Source of the DNA: Clostridia bacterium
GTDB taxonomy: Bacteria > Bacillota_E > SLMV01 > PUMD01
NCBI GenBank assembly: GCA_003562655.1
Contig: PWUC01000047.1
Location: forward strand, 1-13,161
DNA: 13,161 bases
Direction: 5' to 3'
How positions within the stretch are numbered: position 1 is the stretch's first letter; each line of letters opens with the position of its first letter. The notes under the pieces were generated by a model. That model was given only the letters and a program-made list of their open reading frames with translations. It made no database searches and was not told the origin of the DNA. A program made the position numbers and the translations under genes. Positions 1-7,484 of this stretch are shown here, piece by piece.

Positions 1-1
1 A

Positions 2-1003
2 CTCAATGACGAGGCCCGGGCGAGGTTGCAGGCGGCGAGAGACGAAGATGATCTGGAGAAGGTGCGGGTGGACTTTCTGGGCAGAGAGGGTTCTGTGACG
101 GCGATCCTGCGGGGCATTGGACAACTCCCCGCTGAACAGAGGGCAGAGGTCGGCCGCCTGGGCAACAGCGTCAAGGGCGACATCGAGTCCCGGCTGCAAG
201 AGGCCCGCGGGCGGGTGGAGTCAGGGACACGCCAGCAGCTGCGCAGCGAGGGCATCGATGTCACCGCTCCCGGGAGACAGGTGCCCACCGGTCGCTACCA
301 TCCTCTGATGCAGACCCTGGACGAGGTCCTCGCGGTCTTTGTCGGCATGGGCTACGCGGTCGCCCGTGGGCCCGAGGTCGAGACCGAGTGGCACAACTTC
401 ACCGGTTTGAATATACTGGCCGACCATCCGGCGCGGGATATGCAGGATTCCTTCTACGTGACCGATGACCTGGTGCTTCGCACCCAGACCTCACCGATCC
501 AGCTCCGCTACATGCAGAGGGTTGCACCGCGGCTGCCGGTGCGGATCGTAGGACCCGGTCGCGTATACCGTCGCGGGGATGACGATGTCAGCCACTCGCC
601 CGTCTTTCACCAGTGTGAGGCGCTGCTGGTGGATCGGGGCGTGACCTTCGGCCACCTGCGCGGCACCCTGATGGATTTTGCCCGAAGACTGTTTGGAGAA
701 GGGGTGGAGGTCCGTTTCCGCCCCAGCTACTTCCCCTTCACCGAGCCCTCGGCGGAGGTGGATGTCAGCTGTACTGCGTGTAGCGGCAGGGGCTGTCTCA
801 CCTGCGGGGACAGCGGTTTTCTTGAGATCCTCGGGGCGGGGATGGTCCATCCCCGGGTTCTCAGCAATGGGGGGTACGACCCCGAGGAGGTCTCGGGTTT
901 TGCCTTCGGTGTGGGCATCGAGCGCCTGGCGATGCTGAAGTTCGGCATTCGCGACATACGATATCTCTACGAGAATGACGTGCGGTTTCTTCAACAGGTT
1001 TAG
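2..1003 (+). CDS. pheS: Phenylalanine--tRNA ligase alpha subunit (5' end cut by window)
   Basis: Catalytic subunit of the cytoplasmic alpha2beta2 phenylalanyl-tRNA synthetase, which charges tRNA-Phe with phenylalanine. The frame is open to the left edge (first full codon at 2, reading LNDEARARLQ), so the start lies outside; from family length I infer about 10-20 residues are missing. The N-terminal coiled-coil (VDFLGREGSVTAIL) is followed by the class II synthetase core: HPLMQTLDEV and the EWHNFTGLNI region, motif 2 (GRVYRRGDDD then SHSPVFHQCE), the EPSAEVDV strand, and motif 3 (GFAFGVGIERLAMLKFG). Four cysteine codons at 770, 779, 794 and 803 make a CxxC-x4-CxxC knuckle, a form I know from Bacillus-type PheS and absent from the E. 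coli protein. The protein ends in YENDVRFLQQV, the expected C-terminus. It is first in a plus-strand run, 13 bases before pheT. Any T-box leader would lie outside the window. Confidence 0.97.
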   Translation, partial: LNDEARARLQAARDEDDLEKVRVDFLGREGSVTAILRGIGQLPAEQRAEVGRLGNSVKGDIESRLQEARGRVESGTRQQLRSEGIDVTAPGRQVPTGRYHPLMQTLDEVLAVFVGMGYAVARGPEVETEWHNFTGLNILADHPARDMQDSFYVTDDLVLRTQTSPIQLRYMQRVAPRLPVRIVGPGRVYRRGDDDVSHSPVFHQCEALLVDRGVTFGHLRGTLMDFARRLFGEGVEVRFRPSYFPFTEPSAEVDVSCTACSGRGCLTCGDSGFLEILGAGMVHPRVLSNGGYDPEEVSGFAFGVGIERLAMLKFGIRDIRYLYENDVRFLQQV

Positions 1004-1008
1004 GGAGG
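1002..1008 (+). promoter_or_regulatory. Ribosome binding site of pheT, fixing a TTG start
   Basis: AGGGAGG overlaps the pheS TAG stop and ends 8 bases before TTG at 1017. The upstream in-frame ATG at 975 lies inside pheS and would add 14 residues that do not look like PheT, so the TTG is the better start. The overlap with the pheS stop suggests translational coupling of the two subunits. Confidence 0.8.
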
Positions 1009-1016
1009 GATGGAAG

Positions 1017-3443
1017 TTGCGGATATCCTGTGAATGGCTCAGACGCTACGCCCACTTCGAGACGTCGCCTGAAGAACTGGCCGACAGGCTGACCTTTCTG
1101 GGGCTGAACGTGGAGGAAGTGAGCCCGGTTCTGCCGCACAGCCTGGAGGGTGTGGTCATGGCCCGGATCCTGGAGGTTGACCAGATTGACGATGATTTGA
1201 TGCTGTGTCAGGTTGATGCGGGAAGCGCCGGCCAGTTCCGGGTGGTCAGTGGTGCTCCCAACACCCGCCCGGGGATCCATGCGCCCCTGGCTGTTCCGGG
1301 GGCCGAGCTCCCCGACGGCACCCTCATAGAGGCCCTGTCCCTGCGGGGGGTGAATTCCCAGGGGATGCTCTGCTCTGCCCGGGAGCTGGGCCTGGAGCTG
1401 GGCAGTCCGGACTACCTGTTGGAGGTTGAGGAGGCCCGCCCCGGTGCCCCGGCCCGCAGTGAGCTGGGACTGGATGACCTGGTCTTCGAGCTCGATCTGA
1501 CTCCCAACTATGCCGTCCACTGCCAGAGCGTGCTGGGGGTGGTGCGGGAGGTCCAGGCTGCCCTTGGCTGTCCCGTGGCGTCCCCTCCAGAGGAAGTGAC
1601 CCCGGGCTGCGACGCCCCAGACATCACAGACCTGGTCTCGATCAGCGTGGCCGATCCCGACCTGTGTCCCCGGTACACGGCTACCCTGGCCACCGGCATC
1701 CAGGTCGCTCCATCTTCCTGGTGGATGCAGCGTGATCTGATCGCCTCGGGCATCAGGCCGATCAACAACGTCGTCGATGCGACCAATCATGTCATGCTGG
1801 AGTACGGACAGCCCCTGCATGCCTTCGATCTGGACCTGGTGCAGGGCGGAGAGGTCATCGTCCGTCGCGCCCGTCCGGGTGAGAGGATCATCACCCTCGA
1901 CGGCAAAGACCGGATCCTTGAAGGGGGTGATCTGGTCATTGCGGACGGGGTCAGGGCCATCGGCATTGCCGGGGTGATGGGCGGGGCGAACTCGGAGATC
2001 ACCGAAAACACGCGGCGCGTCCTGCTGGAATCGGCCTACTTCGAGCCCCGGGCGATACTGCGGACCTCCCGACGGCTCGGATTGCGCACCCAGGCCTCTC
2101 TGCGCTTCGAAAAGGGCAGGGATCCCGAGGGAACGGCGGGTCCGACCCTGAGGGCCCTGCGGTGGATTCAGAAGATGGGGGCGGGACAGCCAGCTGCGGG
2201 CATGATCGATGTGTATCCCGAGAGGATCCCCCGGCGGATAATCACTTTCCGGCCGGAGCAGGTCAACCGGTTGCTGGGGACGGATCTGGACGAAAGGGAG
2301 ATGTACTCGTACCTGGAGAGGTTCGGCTTTGCCGTCGAGGGTGACGGCGGCAGCGCCCAGGTGCTTGTTCCCAGCTGGCGCGCGGACGTCGAGGCCGAGG
2401 TGGGGCTGATCGAGGAGATTGCCCGGCTGCACGGATACAACAACATCCCTGCTGCCAAGCCCCTGACCCCGGTTTCCGGGTATCGCCCACCGCCGGTCGA
2501 ACGGCTCAGTGAACGAGTGCGGAGGTTTCTGGTGGGCGCCGGGTTTTACGAGACGGTCAACTACTCGTGGATGTCCCAGGGGGTGCTGGACCTCCTGGGT
2601 ACGCCGGAGGATCACCCCCATCGGCAGGCCGTTGAGGTGGCCAATCCCATGCGTGAGGAGCAGAGATACCTGCGAACCACGCTCCTCGGCTCGCTGCTGC
2701 CGGTCCTCGGGCGAAACGTGGCCAGGGATGAGGAGCAGCGGGGCTTCCGCCTATTCGAGATCGGAGGGATATACCGGTCCGAGGAGCTTCCCCCGCGGGG
2801 GCTGCTGGACGAGGTGGACTGCGTGGGCCTGGTCATGGCCGGACCCCGAAGCCCCCGGTTCTGGGCCGAGACCGATGCATCTGAACTGGACTTCTACGAC
2901 TTCAAGGGAATCATGGAGGGGATGCTGGAGGTTCTGCACGTCGACGAGTGGAGTGTCAGCCCCGCCGAGGCGTATTTCCTGCACCCGGGCCGGGCGGCCG
3001 AGCTGAGTATCGCGGGTGAGCGGGTCGGGGTGTTCGGACAGCTGCATCCAGAAGCCGCGGCGCGGCTGGAGCTGGAAAGCCGCACCTACGTGGGTGAGTT
3101 TCGGATCCAGCCCCTGGTGGCGACCGGGGAGCTCGCTCCGAGAACGAGGCGGCTGCCGGCCTATCCGGCCTCGGTTCGCGACATCGCCCTTGTTGTGGAG
3201 GACCGGGTGACGCACGTCGAGGTTGAGCGTATCATTGAGGAGGCGGCTGCCGACCTGCTGGACTCGGTGAGGCTCTTCGATGTCTATCGCGGGGGGCAGG
3301 TCGCCGAGGGCAAAAAGAGCATGGCCTACAGCCTGACCTACCGGTCTGCGGATCGCACCCTCACGGACGCCGAGGTCGAGCAGTGCCACGGGCGGGTCCG
3401 GGATGCACTGGTCAGGACCCTGGGGGCCGCATTGCGTTCGTAA
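1017..3443 (+). CDS. pheT: Phenylalanine--tRNA ligase beta subunit
   Basis: Beta subunit of phenylalanyl-tRNA synthetase: tRNA recognition, editing of mischarged Tyr-tRNA-Phe, and structural partner of PheS. From TTG 1017 it is 808 residues, normal for the bacterial long form, and starts MRISCEWLRRY as the family does. Domains in order: EMAP-like tRNA-binding domain (about 40-150, with VVSGAPNTRPG), B3/B4 editing domain (about 210-385, with INNVVDATNHVMLEYGQPLH and GIAGVMGG), B5 domain (about 400-475, with LIEEIARLHGYNNIP), catalytic-like core (about 480-690, with VANPMREEQRYLRTTLL), and the FDX-ACB anticodon-binding domain (about 713-808, with YPASVRDIALVV). Two usually conserved spots diverge: QIDDDLM replaces the HPNADKL-type stretch near residue 57, and PNYAVHCQSVLG replaces PNRxDxLSxLG near 163. 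It lies 13 bases after pheS and 22 before the ABC-F gene. Confidence 0.97.
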   Translation: MRISCEWLRRYAHFETSPEELADRLTFLGLNVEEVSPVLPHSLEGVVMARILEVDQIDDDLMLCQVDAGSAGQFRVVSGAPNTRPGIHAPLAVPGAELPDGTLIEALSLRGVNSQGMLCSARELGLELGSPDYLLEVEEARPGAPARSELGLDDLVFELDLTPNYAVHCQSVLGVVREVQAALGCPVASPPEEVTPGCDAPDITDLVSISVADPDLCPRYTATLATGIQVAPSSWWMQRDLIASGIRPINNVVDATNHVMLEYGQPLHAFDLDLVQGGEVIVRRARPGERIITLDGKDRILEGGDLVIADGVRAIGIAGVMGGANSEITENTRRVLLESAYFEPRAILRTSRRLGLRTQASLRFEKGRDPEGTAGPTLRALRWIQKMGAGQPAAGMIDVYPERIPRRIITFRPEQVNRLLGTDLDEREMYSYLERFGFAVEGDGGSAQVLVPSWRADVEAEVGLIEEIARLHGYNNIPAAKPLTPVSGYRPPPVERLSERVRRFLVGAGFYETVNYSWMSQGVLDLLGTPEDHPHRQAVEVANPMREEQRYLRTTLLGSLLPVLGRNVARDEEQRGFRLFEIGGIYRSEELPPRGLLDEVDCVGLVMAGPRSPRFWAETDASELDFYDFKGIMEGMLEVLHVDEWSVSPAEAYFLHPGRAAELSIAGERVGVFGQLHPEAAARLELESRTYVGEFRIQPLVATGELAPRTRRLPAYPASVRDIALVVEDRVTHVEVERIIEEAAADLLDSVRLFDVYRGGQVAEGKKSMAYSLTYRSADRTLTDAEVEQCHGRVRDALVRTLGAALRS

Positions 3444-3451
3444 GGATCAGT

Positions 3452-3457
3452 GGAGGG
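3452..3457 (+). promoter_or_regulatory. Ribosome binding site of the ABC-F gene, fixing a GTG start
   Basis: GGAGGG lies 8 bases before GTG at 3466, giving the N-terminus MTLVAVSTVAKYF, the expected first strand of an ABC-F domain. The earlier GTG at 3457 overlaps this site, and an in-frame ATG at 3403 lies inside pheT, so neither is likely to be used. Confidence 0.75.
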
Positions 3458-3465
3458 TGAGGCTG

Positions 3466-5379
3466 GTGACACTAGTCGCGGTCAGTACAGTGGCAAAGTA
3501 CTTTGCCGGAGAGCCCGTGTTCCGGGATGTTTCCTTCACCGTGGGGAAGGGATCGCGCATCGGTGTGGTGGGACAGAACGGTGAGGGCAAGACCACCCTT
3601 CTTCGCCTGGTCAGCGGTGCCCTGCGGTCCGACGCCGGAGACATCACCCGCTATGGTGAACCCTCCATCGGCACGCTGGATCAGGACCCCGTCTTCGACG
3701 GGAGGCACAGGGCCATCGATGTGGCCATGGAGTCCTTCGGCGACCTGGTGGACATGGAGCAGCGGATGCGGCAGATGGAGGAGGAAATGTCCAGAGACGG
3801 CGATCCGGTTGAGCGGGAGCGCCTTCTGAACCGCTACGGTGCCCTGATGACGGCCTACGAGGATCGCGGTGGCTACGACATGGAGGCCAGGGCGAGGGAG
3901 ACCCTGGCGGGACTCGGGTTTTCCGGCGACGACCTCGAGCGGCTGGTGGGCAGCTTCTCTGGTGGAGAGAAGGTGCGCCTGGCCCTGGCCCAGCTGCTCC
4001 TGGCGGCGCCCGACCTGCTGCTGCTCGACGAGCCCACGAACCACCTGGATCTCGGCTCCTCCGAGTGGCTGGAGGAGTTTTTGGCCGGCTATGGCGGCGC
4101 GGTCATGGTCGTGTCTCACGATCGCTATTTCCTCGACCGGGTGGCGGACGAGATCCTCGAGGTCCATCGCGGCCGGGTCGAACAGTACGGCACCAACTAC
4201 ACCGGATATCTGGAGGCGCGCGAGGAGCGGCGCCAGCAGCAGCTGCAGGCTTACCAGCGCCAGCAGGAGGAGATCGAGCGCCTGGAGTCTTTCATCCGGC
4301 GCTATCGGGCCGGGCAGCGATATCGGGAGGCACAGGGCAGGCAGAAAAGGCTGGATCGCATGGAAAGGATCGAGCGGCCACCGGACTACCGTGGCGGGAT
4401 GGGGGTGGACTTTCCCCTGAGCCGGCCCAGCGGCCGCGAGGTCCTGCAGGTTGACGGCCTGACCGTCAAAAGAGGCGACCTGACCATCTGCAGCGACATC
4501 CAGCTGCGGGTTTACCGCGGGGACAGGATCGGCCTGCTCGGTCCCAACGGGTCGGGCAAGACATCCCTTCTGCGCGCCCTTCTGGGGCAGGTCGAGCCCG
4601 AGGAGGGGCAGATCAGCTGGGGCACGGGAGTGACCTGGGAGTACTTCCCCCAGGACCTGTCCGGCCCTGACGACGAGGCCACAGTGCTGCAGGAGATGTA
4701 TGAGCGTCGTCCTCTGGATCTGCCCCAGGCCCGGGAGTATCTGGCGCGGTTTGGCTTTCGGGAGGAGGATGTCTTCAGCCAGGTTTCTGATCTCAGTGGT
4801 GGCGAGCGCAGCCGCCTGCTGCTGGCCCAGATCGCCCTCGGGGACGCTTCCCTTCTGGTCCTGGACGAACCCACCAACCACCTGGATCTGGAGGCCAGAA
4901 GCGACCTGGAGCGTTCCTTCGCCTCTTACAGGGGCACTGTCATTTTCGTCAGTCACGATCGCTACTTCATGGACCGGGTGGCAACGAAGCTGTGGATCCT
5001 CCAGGGCGGCGAACTGGAGGTCTTCGATGGCAACTACTCCCTGTATCGCGAGACCCTCGAGGCCCGGAGGTCCTCCGAAAGGGAGAGCAGGCGAACCTCT
5101 ACTGCATCCTGCGGTTCCCCGGATGTGAAGCGGACACCGGGGAGCCGGGTGCGACAGGAGCGCCGACCGGGGCTTTCCGAAATCGAGGAGGAGATAGAGG
5201 CCCTGGAGGAGGAACAGCGTCGGTTGGGAGATCGGCTCGGCGACCCCGGTTCCTACGCCGGGGGACGGGGAAAGGAACTGGCCGGCGAGTTCGACAGGGT
5301 GCAGAGGCGGTTGCGGGTCCTGTATCAGAGGTGGGAGGATATCGGCAGGGCTCGGGAGGAACGTCAGGAAGGTTCGTAG
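3466..5379 (+). CDS. ABC-F family ATPase (Uup/YdiF-like, ribosome-associated)
   Basis: Soluble protein of 637 residues with two ABC ATPase domains and no membrane segment, the ABC-F plan. Family members bind the ribosomal E site and act on stalled or slow translation. First domain: Walker A GQNGEGKT (36-43), signature FSGGEKVRLALAQ (from 164), Walker B LLLLDEPTNHLDL (from 184), switch His in VSHDRYF (218). Second domain: Walker A GPNGSGKT (359-366), signature LSGGERSRLLLAQ (from 443), Walker B LLVLDEPTNHLDL (from 463), switch His 497. The linker between them (about 240-325) is a charged helical hairpin ending GRQKRLDRMERIERP, the tRNA-contacting element of ABC-F. Residues 540-568 are a poorly conserved Arg/Ser-rich spacer, followed by a C-terminal coiled coil (569-637) as in Uup and YdiF. 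Both ATPase sites look complete. A housekeeping role is more likely than antibiotic resistance, but I cannot assign a subfamily. It sits between pheT and zapA. Confidence 0.92.
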   Translation: MTLVAVSTVAKYFAGEPVFRDVSFTVGKGSRIGVVGQNGEGKTTLLRLVSGALRSDAGDITRYGEPSIGTLDQDPVFDGRHRAIDVAMESFGDLVDMEQRMRQMEEEMSRDGDPVERERLLNRYGALMTAYEDRGGYDMEARARETLAGLGFSGDDLERLVGSFSGGEKVRLALAQLLLAAPDLLLLDEPTNHLDLGSSEWLEEFLAGYGGAVMVVSHDRYFLDRVADEILEVHRGRVEQYGTNYTGYLEAREERRQQQLQAYQRQQEEIERLESFIRRYRAGQRYREAQGRQKRLDRMERIERPPDYRGGMGVDFPLSRPSGREVLQVDGLTVKRGDLTICSDIQLRVYRGDRIGLLGPNGSGKTSLLRALLGQVEPEEGQISWGTGVTWEYFPQDLSGPDDEATVLQEMYERRPLDLPQAREYLARFGFREEDVFSQVSDLSGGERSRLLLAQIALGDASLLVLDEPTNHLDLEARSDLERSFASYRGTVIFVSHDRYFMDRVATKLWILQGGELEVFDGNYSLYRETLEARRSSERESRRTSTASCGSPDVKRTPGSRVRQERRPGLSEIEEEIEALEEEQRRLGDRLGDPGSYAGGRGKELAGEFDRVQRRLRVLYQRWEDIGRAREERQEGS

Positions 5380-5401
5380 AAAGACGGTATGAGACTGTCG
5401 C

Positions 5402-5440
5402 GGGGGAGGTGAGAACCGGGGGCCAACGGGGTTTCCCCGG
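5402..5440 (+). promoter_or_regulatory. Possible structured ribosome binding site upstream of zapA
   Basis: GGAGGTGA at 5405-5412 (within a G run from 5402) matches the 16S anti-Shine-Dalgarno over 8 bases, yet no ATG, GTG or TTG lies at normal distance after it. CCGGGG (5416-5421) can pair with CCCCGG (5435-5440). Folding this 25-base hairpin would bring the strong site from 36 to about 11 unpaired bases from the zapA ATG at 5446. An alternative small hairpin is GGGG (5428-5431) with CCCC (5435-5438). A weak local GGAG (5439-5442) overlaps the right arm of the large hairpin. The pairing is visible; its use is inference. Confidence 0.4.
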
Positions 5441-5445
5441 AGAGT

Positions 5446-5766
5446 ATGAATGAAGTGAAGATGGAGATATTCAACCGGACCTACATCTTGCGCGGGGACA
5501 AACCGGCGACACATCTCCGGCGAGTGGCGCGGGAGGTTGACTACCGCATGAAAGAGGTCTCTGAACTGGCGCCCAATATGGATGTGACCAGGACGGCGGT
5601 GCTGACCGCTCTGAACCTGGCCGAGGAATACCTGGAACTCCAGGAACGGTATGACCGGGTGGTGAAGATGCTCGAGGAGGAGTATGAGAAGAGCAGAAAG
5701 GATGATGACCCGGTCATTCCGATCCGGCGAGGCGACAGGGACGAAGCCGGGGGAGAGGGCAGATGA
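5446..5766 (+). CDS. zapA: Cell division protein ZapA
   Basis: Small (106 residues) cytoplasmic protein that bundles FtsZ filaments and stabilises the division ring. The N-terminus MNEVKMEIFNRTYILRGDKP, then VAREVDYRMKEV and a long amphipathic helix (TAVLTALNLAEEYLELQERYDRVVKMLEEEY), is the standard ZapA layout of a small globular head and a coiled-coil tail. ATG 5446 is preferred to ATG 5461 because Bacillota ZapA proteins begin MxxVKVEIFG-like. The last 20 residues are charged and poorly conserved. The stop overlaps the polX start as ATGA, implying coupled translation. In Bacillus and Clostridia a cvpA-like membrane gene usually lies between zapA and polX; it is absent here. Confidence 0.92.
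   Translation: MNEVKMEIFNRTYILRGDKPATHLRRVAREVDYRMKEVSELAPNMDVTRTAVLTALNLAEEYLELQERYDRVVKMLEEEYEKSRKDDDPVIPIRRGDRDEAGGEGR
5749..5755 (+). promoter_or_regulatory. Ribosome binding site of polX
   Basis: GGGGGAG inside the 3' end of zapA ends 7 bases before the ATG at 5763, supporting this start in the ATGA overlap. Confidence 0.55.
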
Positions 5767-7481
5767 ACTGGAGGGCCGGGGCCGTCGCTCGCATCTTTGA
5801 ACAGATCGCAGACCTGACGGAGATCTCCGGCGTGCAACCCTACAAATCCCACGCCTATCGCAGGGCCGCGCGCAACATACGCAGAATGGGGGATCACTTC
5901 GATCTCCTGCTCGAGGCGGATGATCTGGAGGCCATTTCCGGCGTGGGACCGGCCCTGGCGAGCAAGGCCCGGGAGATCGCCTGCACGGGACGGTGCGAGC
6001 ATCTCGAACGCCTGACGGAGAAGGTTCCTCTATCGGTTCTGGATCTCTTGCGCGTTCAGGGACTGGGCCTCAAGACGGTGGCCTCAATATACCGGCAGCT
6101 GGGGATTGAAAGCCTACCGGAGCTGGAGAGGGCAGCGCGGGAGGGGAGGCTGCGCGGTATCAGCGGCCTGGGTGAGGGCCGCGAGCGGGCCATCCTCGAG
6201 AGTTTGAACAGGAGAAGGGACCACGCGGGTCTGACCCTGGACTGGGCGGACGGAATCGCGGCAGCTTTGAGCGAGTCCCTGGCCTCACAGCAGGCCACAG
6301 CGGCCGTGCTGCCCGCAGGTCAGCTCCGCCGCCGTTCGGAGATGATCACACAGCTGGAACTGCTCGTGGTGTTGGAGCCCGATGCGTCCCACGAGGATCT
6401 GTCGCTGGAGGAACTGGTGTGGATCCGCGAGAGCCGGTCGGCCCGGGAGAGGTCGTCGCCGTGGCCTCGCCAGGAGCTGATCCTGGAAAGTGATGTGGTC
6501 TGTCACGTCCACTGTGTGCCGCAGGAATCGGCCGGGAAGGCCACCATTCACCTTACGGGTTCAGGGGCCCACCTGGAGCGCCTGGCGGCCCTGGGGTACC
6601 GGTCCGGGGGTGCTGCGGAGGGTGCTTCAGAGGAGGAGATCTACAGAGAGCTCGACCTGCCCTACATCGATCCGGTGTTGAGGGAGGACGGCGAGGAGGT
6701 CGACGCAGCCCTGGCGGGGGAATTGCCCCGACTGGTGGAGGCCGACGAGATCCGTGGAGACCTGCATTGCCACACGGAGTGGAGTGACGGCGAGGCCTCT
6801 GTGCAGGAGATGGTCACAGCGGCTCGGCGAAGAGGTTGGGACTATCTGGCGATCACGGATCATTCGCACTCGCTGCCGATGGTGCAGGGGTTGGACGCCG
6901 GTGGACTCAAGAGACAGGCGGAAGAGATCAACAGGGTGAGAAAGAAGTGTGCCGGATTCTGTCTCCTTCACGGCGTTGAGACGGAGATCACCGCCGACGG
7001 ATCCCTGGATCTTCCCGACGAGGCGCTGCAGGAACTGGATGTGGTCATTGCCGCCGTACACACGGGACTCGGCGGCAGCTCGGAGAGGATGACCGACCGC
7101 CTGGTCAGGGCCGCGGCGCATCCCTGCGTTGACATAATCGCGCACCCGACGGGCCGACTGCTCAGCGCTCGTCACCCGGAGACTCCGGATCTGGAGAGGC
7201 TGTTGCAGGTGTGCAGAGAATGCGGTACGGCGGTGGAGATAAACTCCTCTCCTGACCGGTTGGACCTTCCCTGGCGCTGGGTTCGGCGCGCGAGGGACCT
7301 GGGAGTTTCGCTGGTCGTCAACTCCGATGCCCATTCCGCCGCCGGCCTGGGCCTGATCGGGTACGGAGTGGACTGCGCCCGCAAGGGGTGGTGCAGCCGG
7401 GTGGACCTGGTGAACGGTTTGCCCGGATCAGGGATCCGGGAGTGGCTTGAAAAATCACGGTTGCGACGGGGGGGCCGTTGA
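5763..7481 (+). CDS. polX: PolX-family protein: PHP phosphoesterase with a degenerate family-X polymerase domain
   Basis: Homologue of bacterial DNA polymerase X (572 residues, normal length), a gap-filling repair polymerase with a C-terminal PHP 3'-5' exonuclease. Order: 8-kDa-like DNA-binding region with three helix-hairpin-helix motifs (GVGPALASKA at 60, GLGLKT at 100, GLGEGRERAI at 135), palm/thumb region (about 155-325), PHP domain (about 332-565). The palm motif normally reading GSxRR-x6-DxD is here GQLRRRSEMITQLE (186-199), so the metal-binding aspartates are Gln197 and Glu199. The third aspartate, in a VDLR-type strand, is His248. TGSGAH (265-270) is kept. All nine PHP ligands are present: H335, H337, D342, H367, E406, H433, H461, D522, H524. 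Polymerase activity is therefore probably lost while nuclease or phosphoesterase activity is plausible. The reading frame is intact with conserved flanks, so this is substitution, not frameshift. It overlaps zapA by 4 bases and precedes mutS2 by 3. Confidence 0.93.
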   Translation: MNWRAGAVARIFEQIADLTEISGVQPYKSHAYRRAARNIRRMGDHFDLLLEADDLEAISGVGPALASKAREIACTGRCEHLERLTEKVPLSVLDLLRVQGLGLKTVASIYRQLGIESLPELERAAREGRLRGISGLGEGRERAILESLNRRRDHAGLTLDWADGIAAALSESLASQQATAAVLPAGQLRRRSEMITQLELLVVLEPDASHEDLSLEELVWIRESRSARERSSPWPRQELILESDVVCHVHCVPQESAGKATIHLTGSGAHLERLAALGYRSGGAAEGASEEEIYRELDLPYIDPVLREDGEEVDAALAGELPRLVEADEIRGDLHCHTEWSDGEASVQEMVTAARRRGWDYLAITDHSHSLPMVQGLDAGGLKRQAEEINRVRKKCAGFCLLHGVETEITADGSLDLPDEALQELDVVIAAVHTGLGGSSERMTDRLVRAAAHPCVDIIAHPTGRLLSARHPETPDLERLLQVCRECGTAVEINSSPDRLDLPWRWVRRARDLGVSLVVNSDAHSAAGLGLIGYGVDCARKGWCSRVDLVNGLPGSGIREWLEKSRLRRGGR

Positions 7482-7484
7482 GGG

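Noticed and set aside
770..805. Four-cysteine knuckle in PheS as a possible novelty
   Set aside because: A CxxC...CxxC insert at this place is familiar from Bacillus-type PheS, so it supports the lineage rather than being new.
861..2621. 586-codon open frame on the minus strand opposite pheS/pheT
   Set aside because: Shadow of GC-rich coding DNA: the plus strand encodes full PheS and PheT with all motifs, and the antisense product has no recognisable domain.
5080..5170. Possible compensating frameshift in the ABC-F spacer (Arg/Ser/Cys-rich residues 540-568)
   Set aside because: Neither alternative frame gives a better match, and this spacer is variable in the family; the coiled coil resumes in the same frame.
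3472..5514. 680-codon open frame on the minus strand opposite the ABC-F gene
   Set aside because: Same codon-bias effect; the plus-strand ABC-F protein is complete and the antisense translation is unlike any known family.
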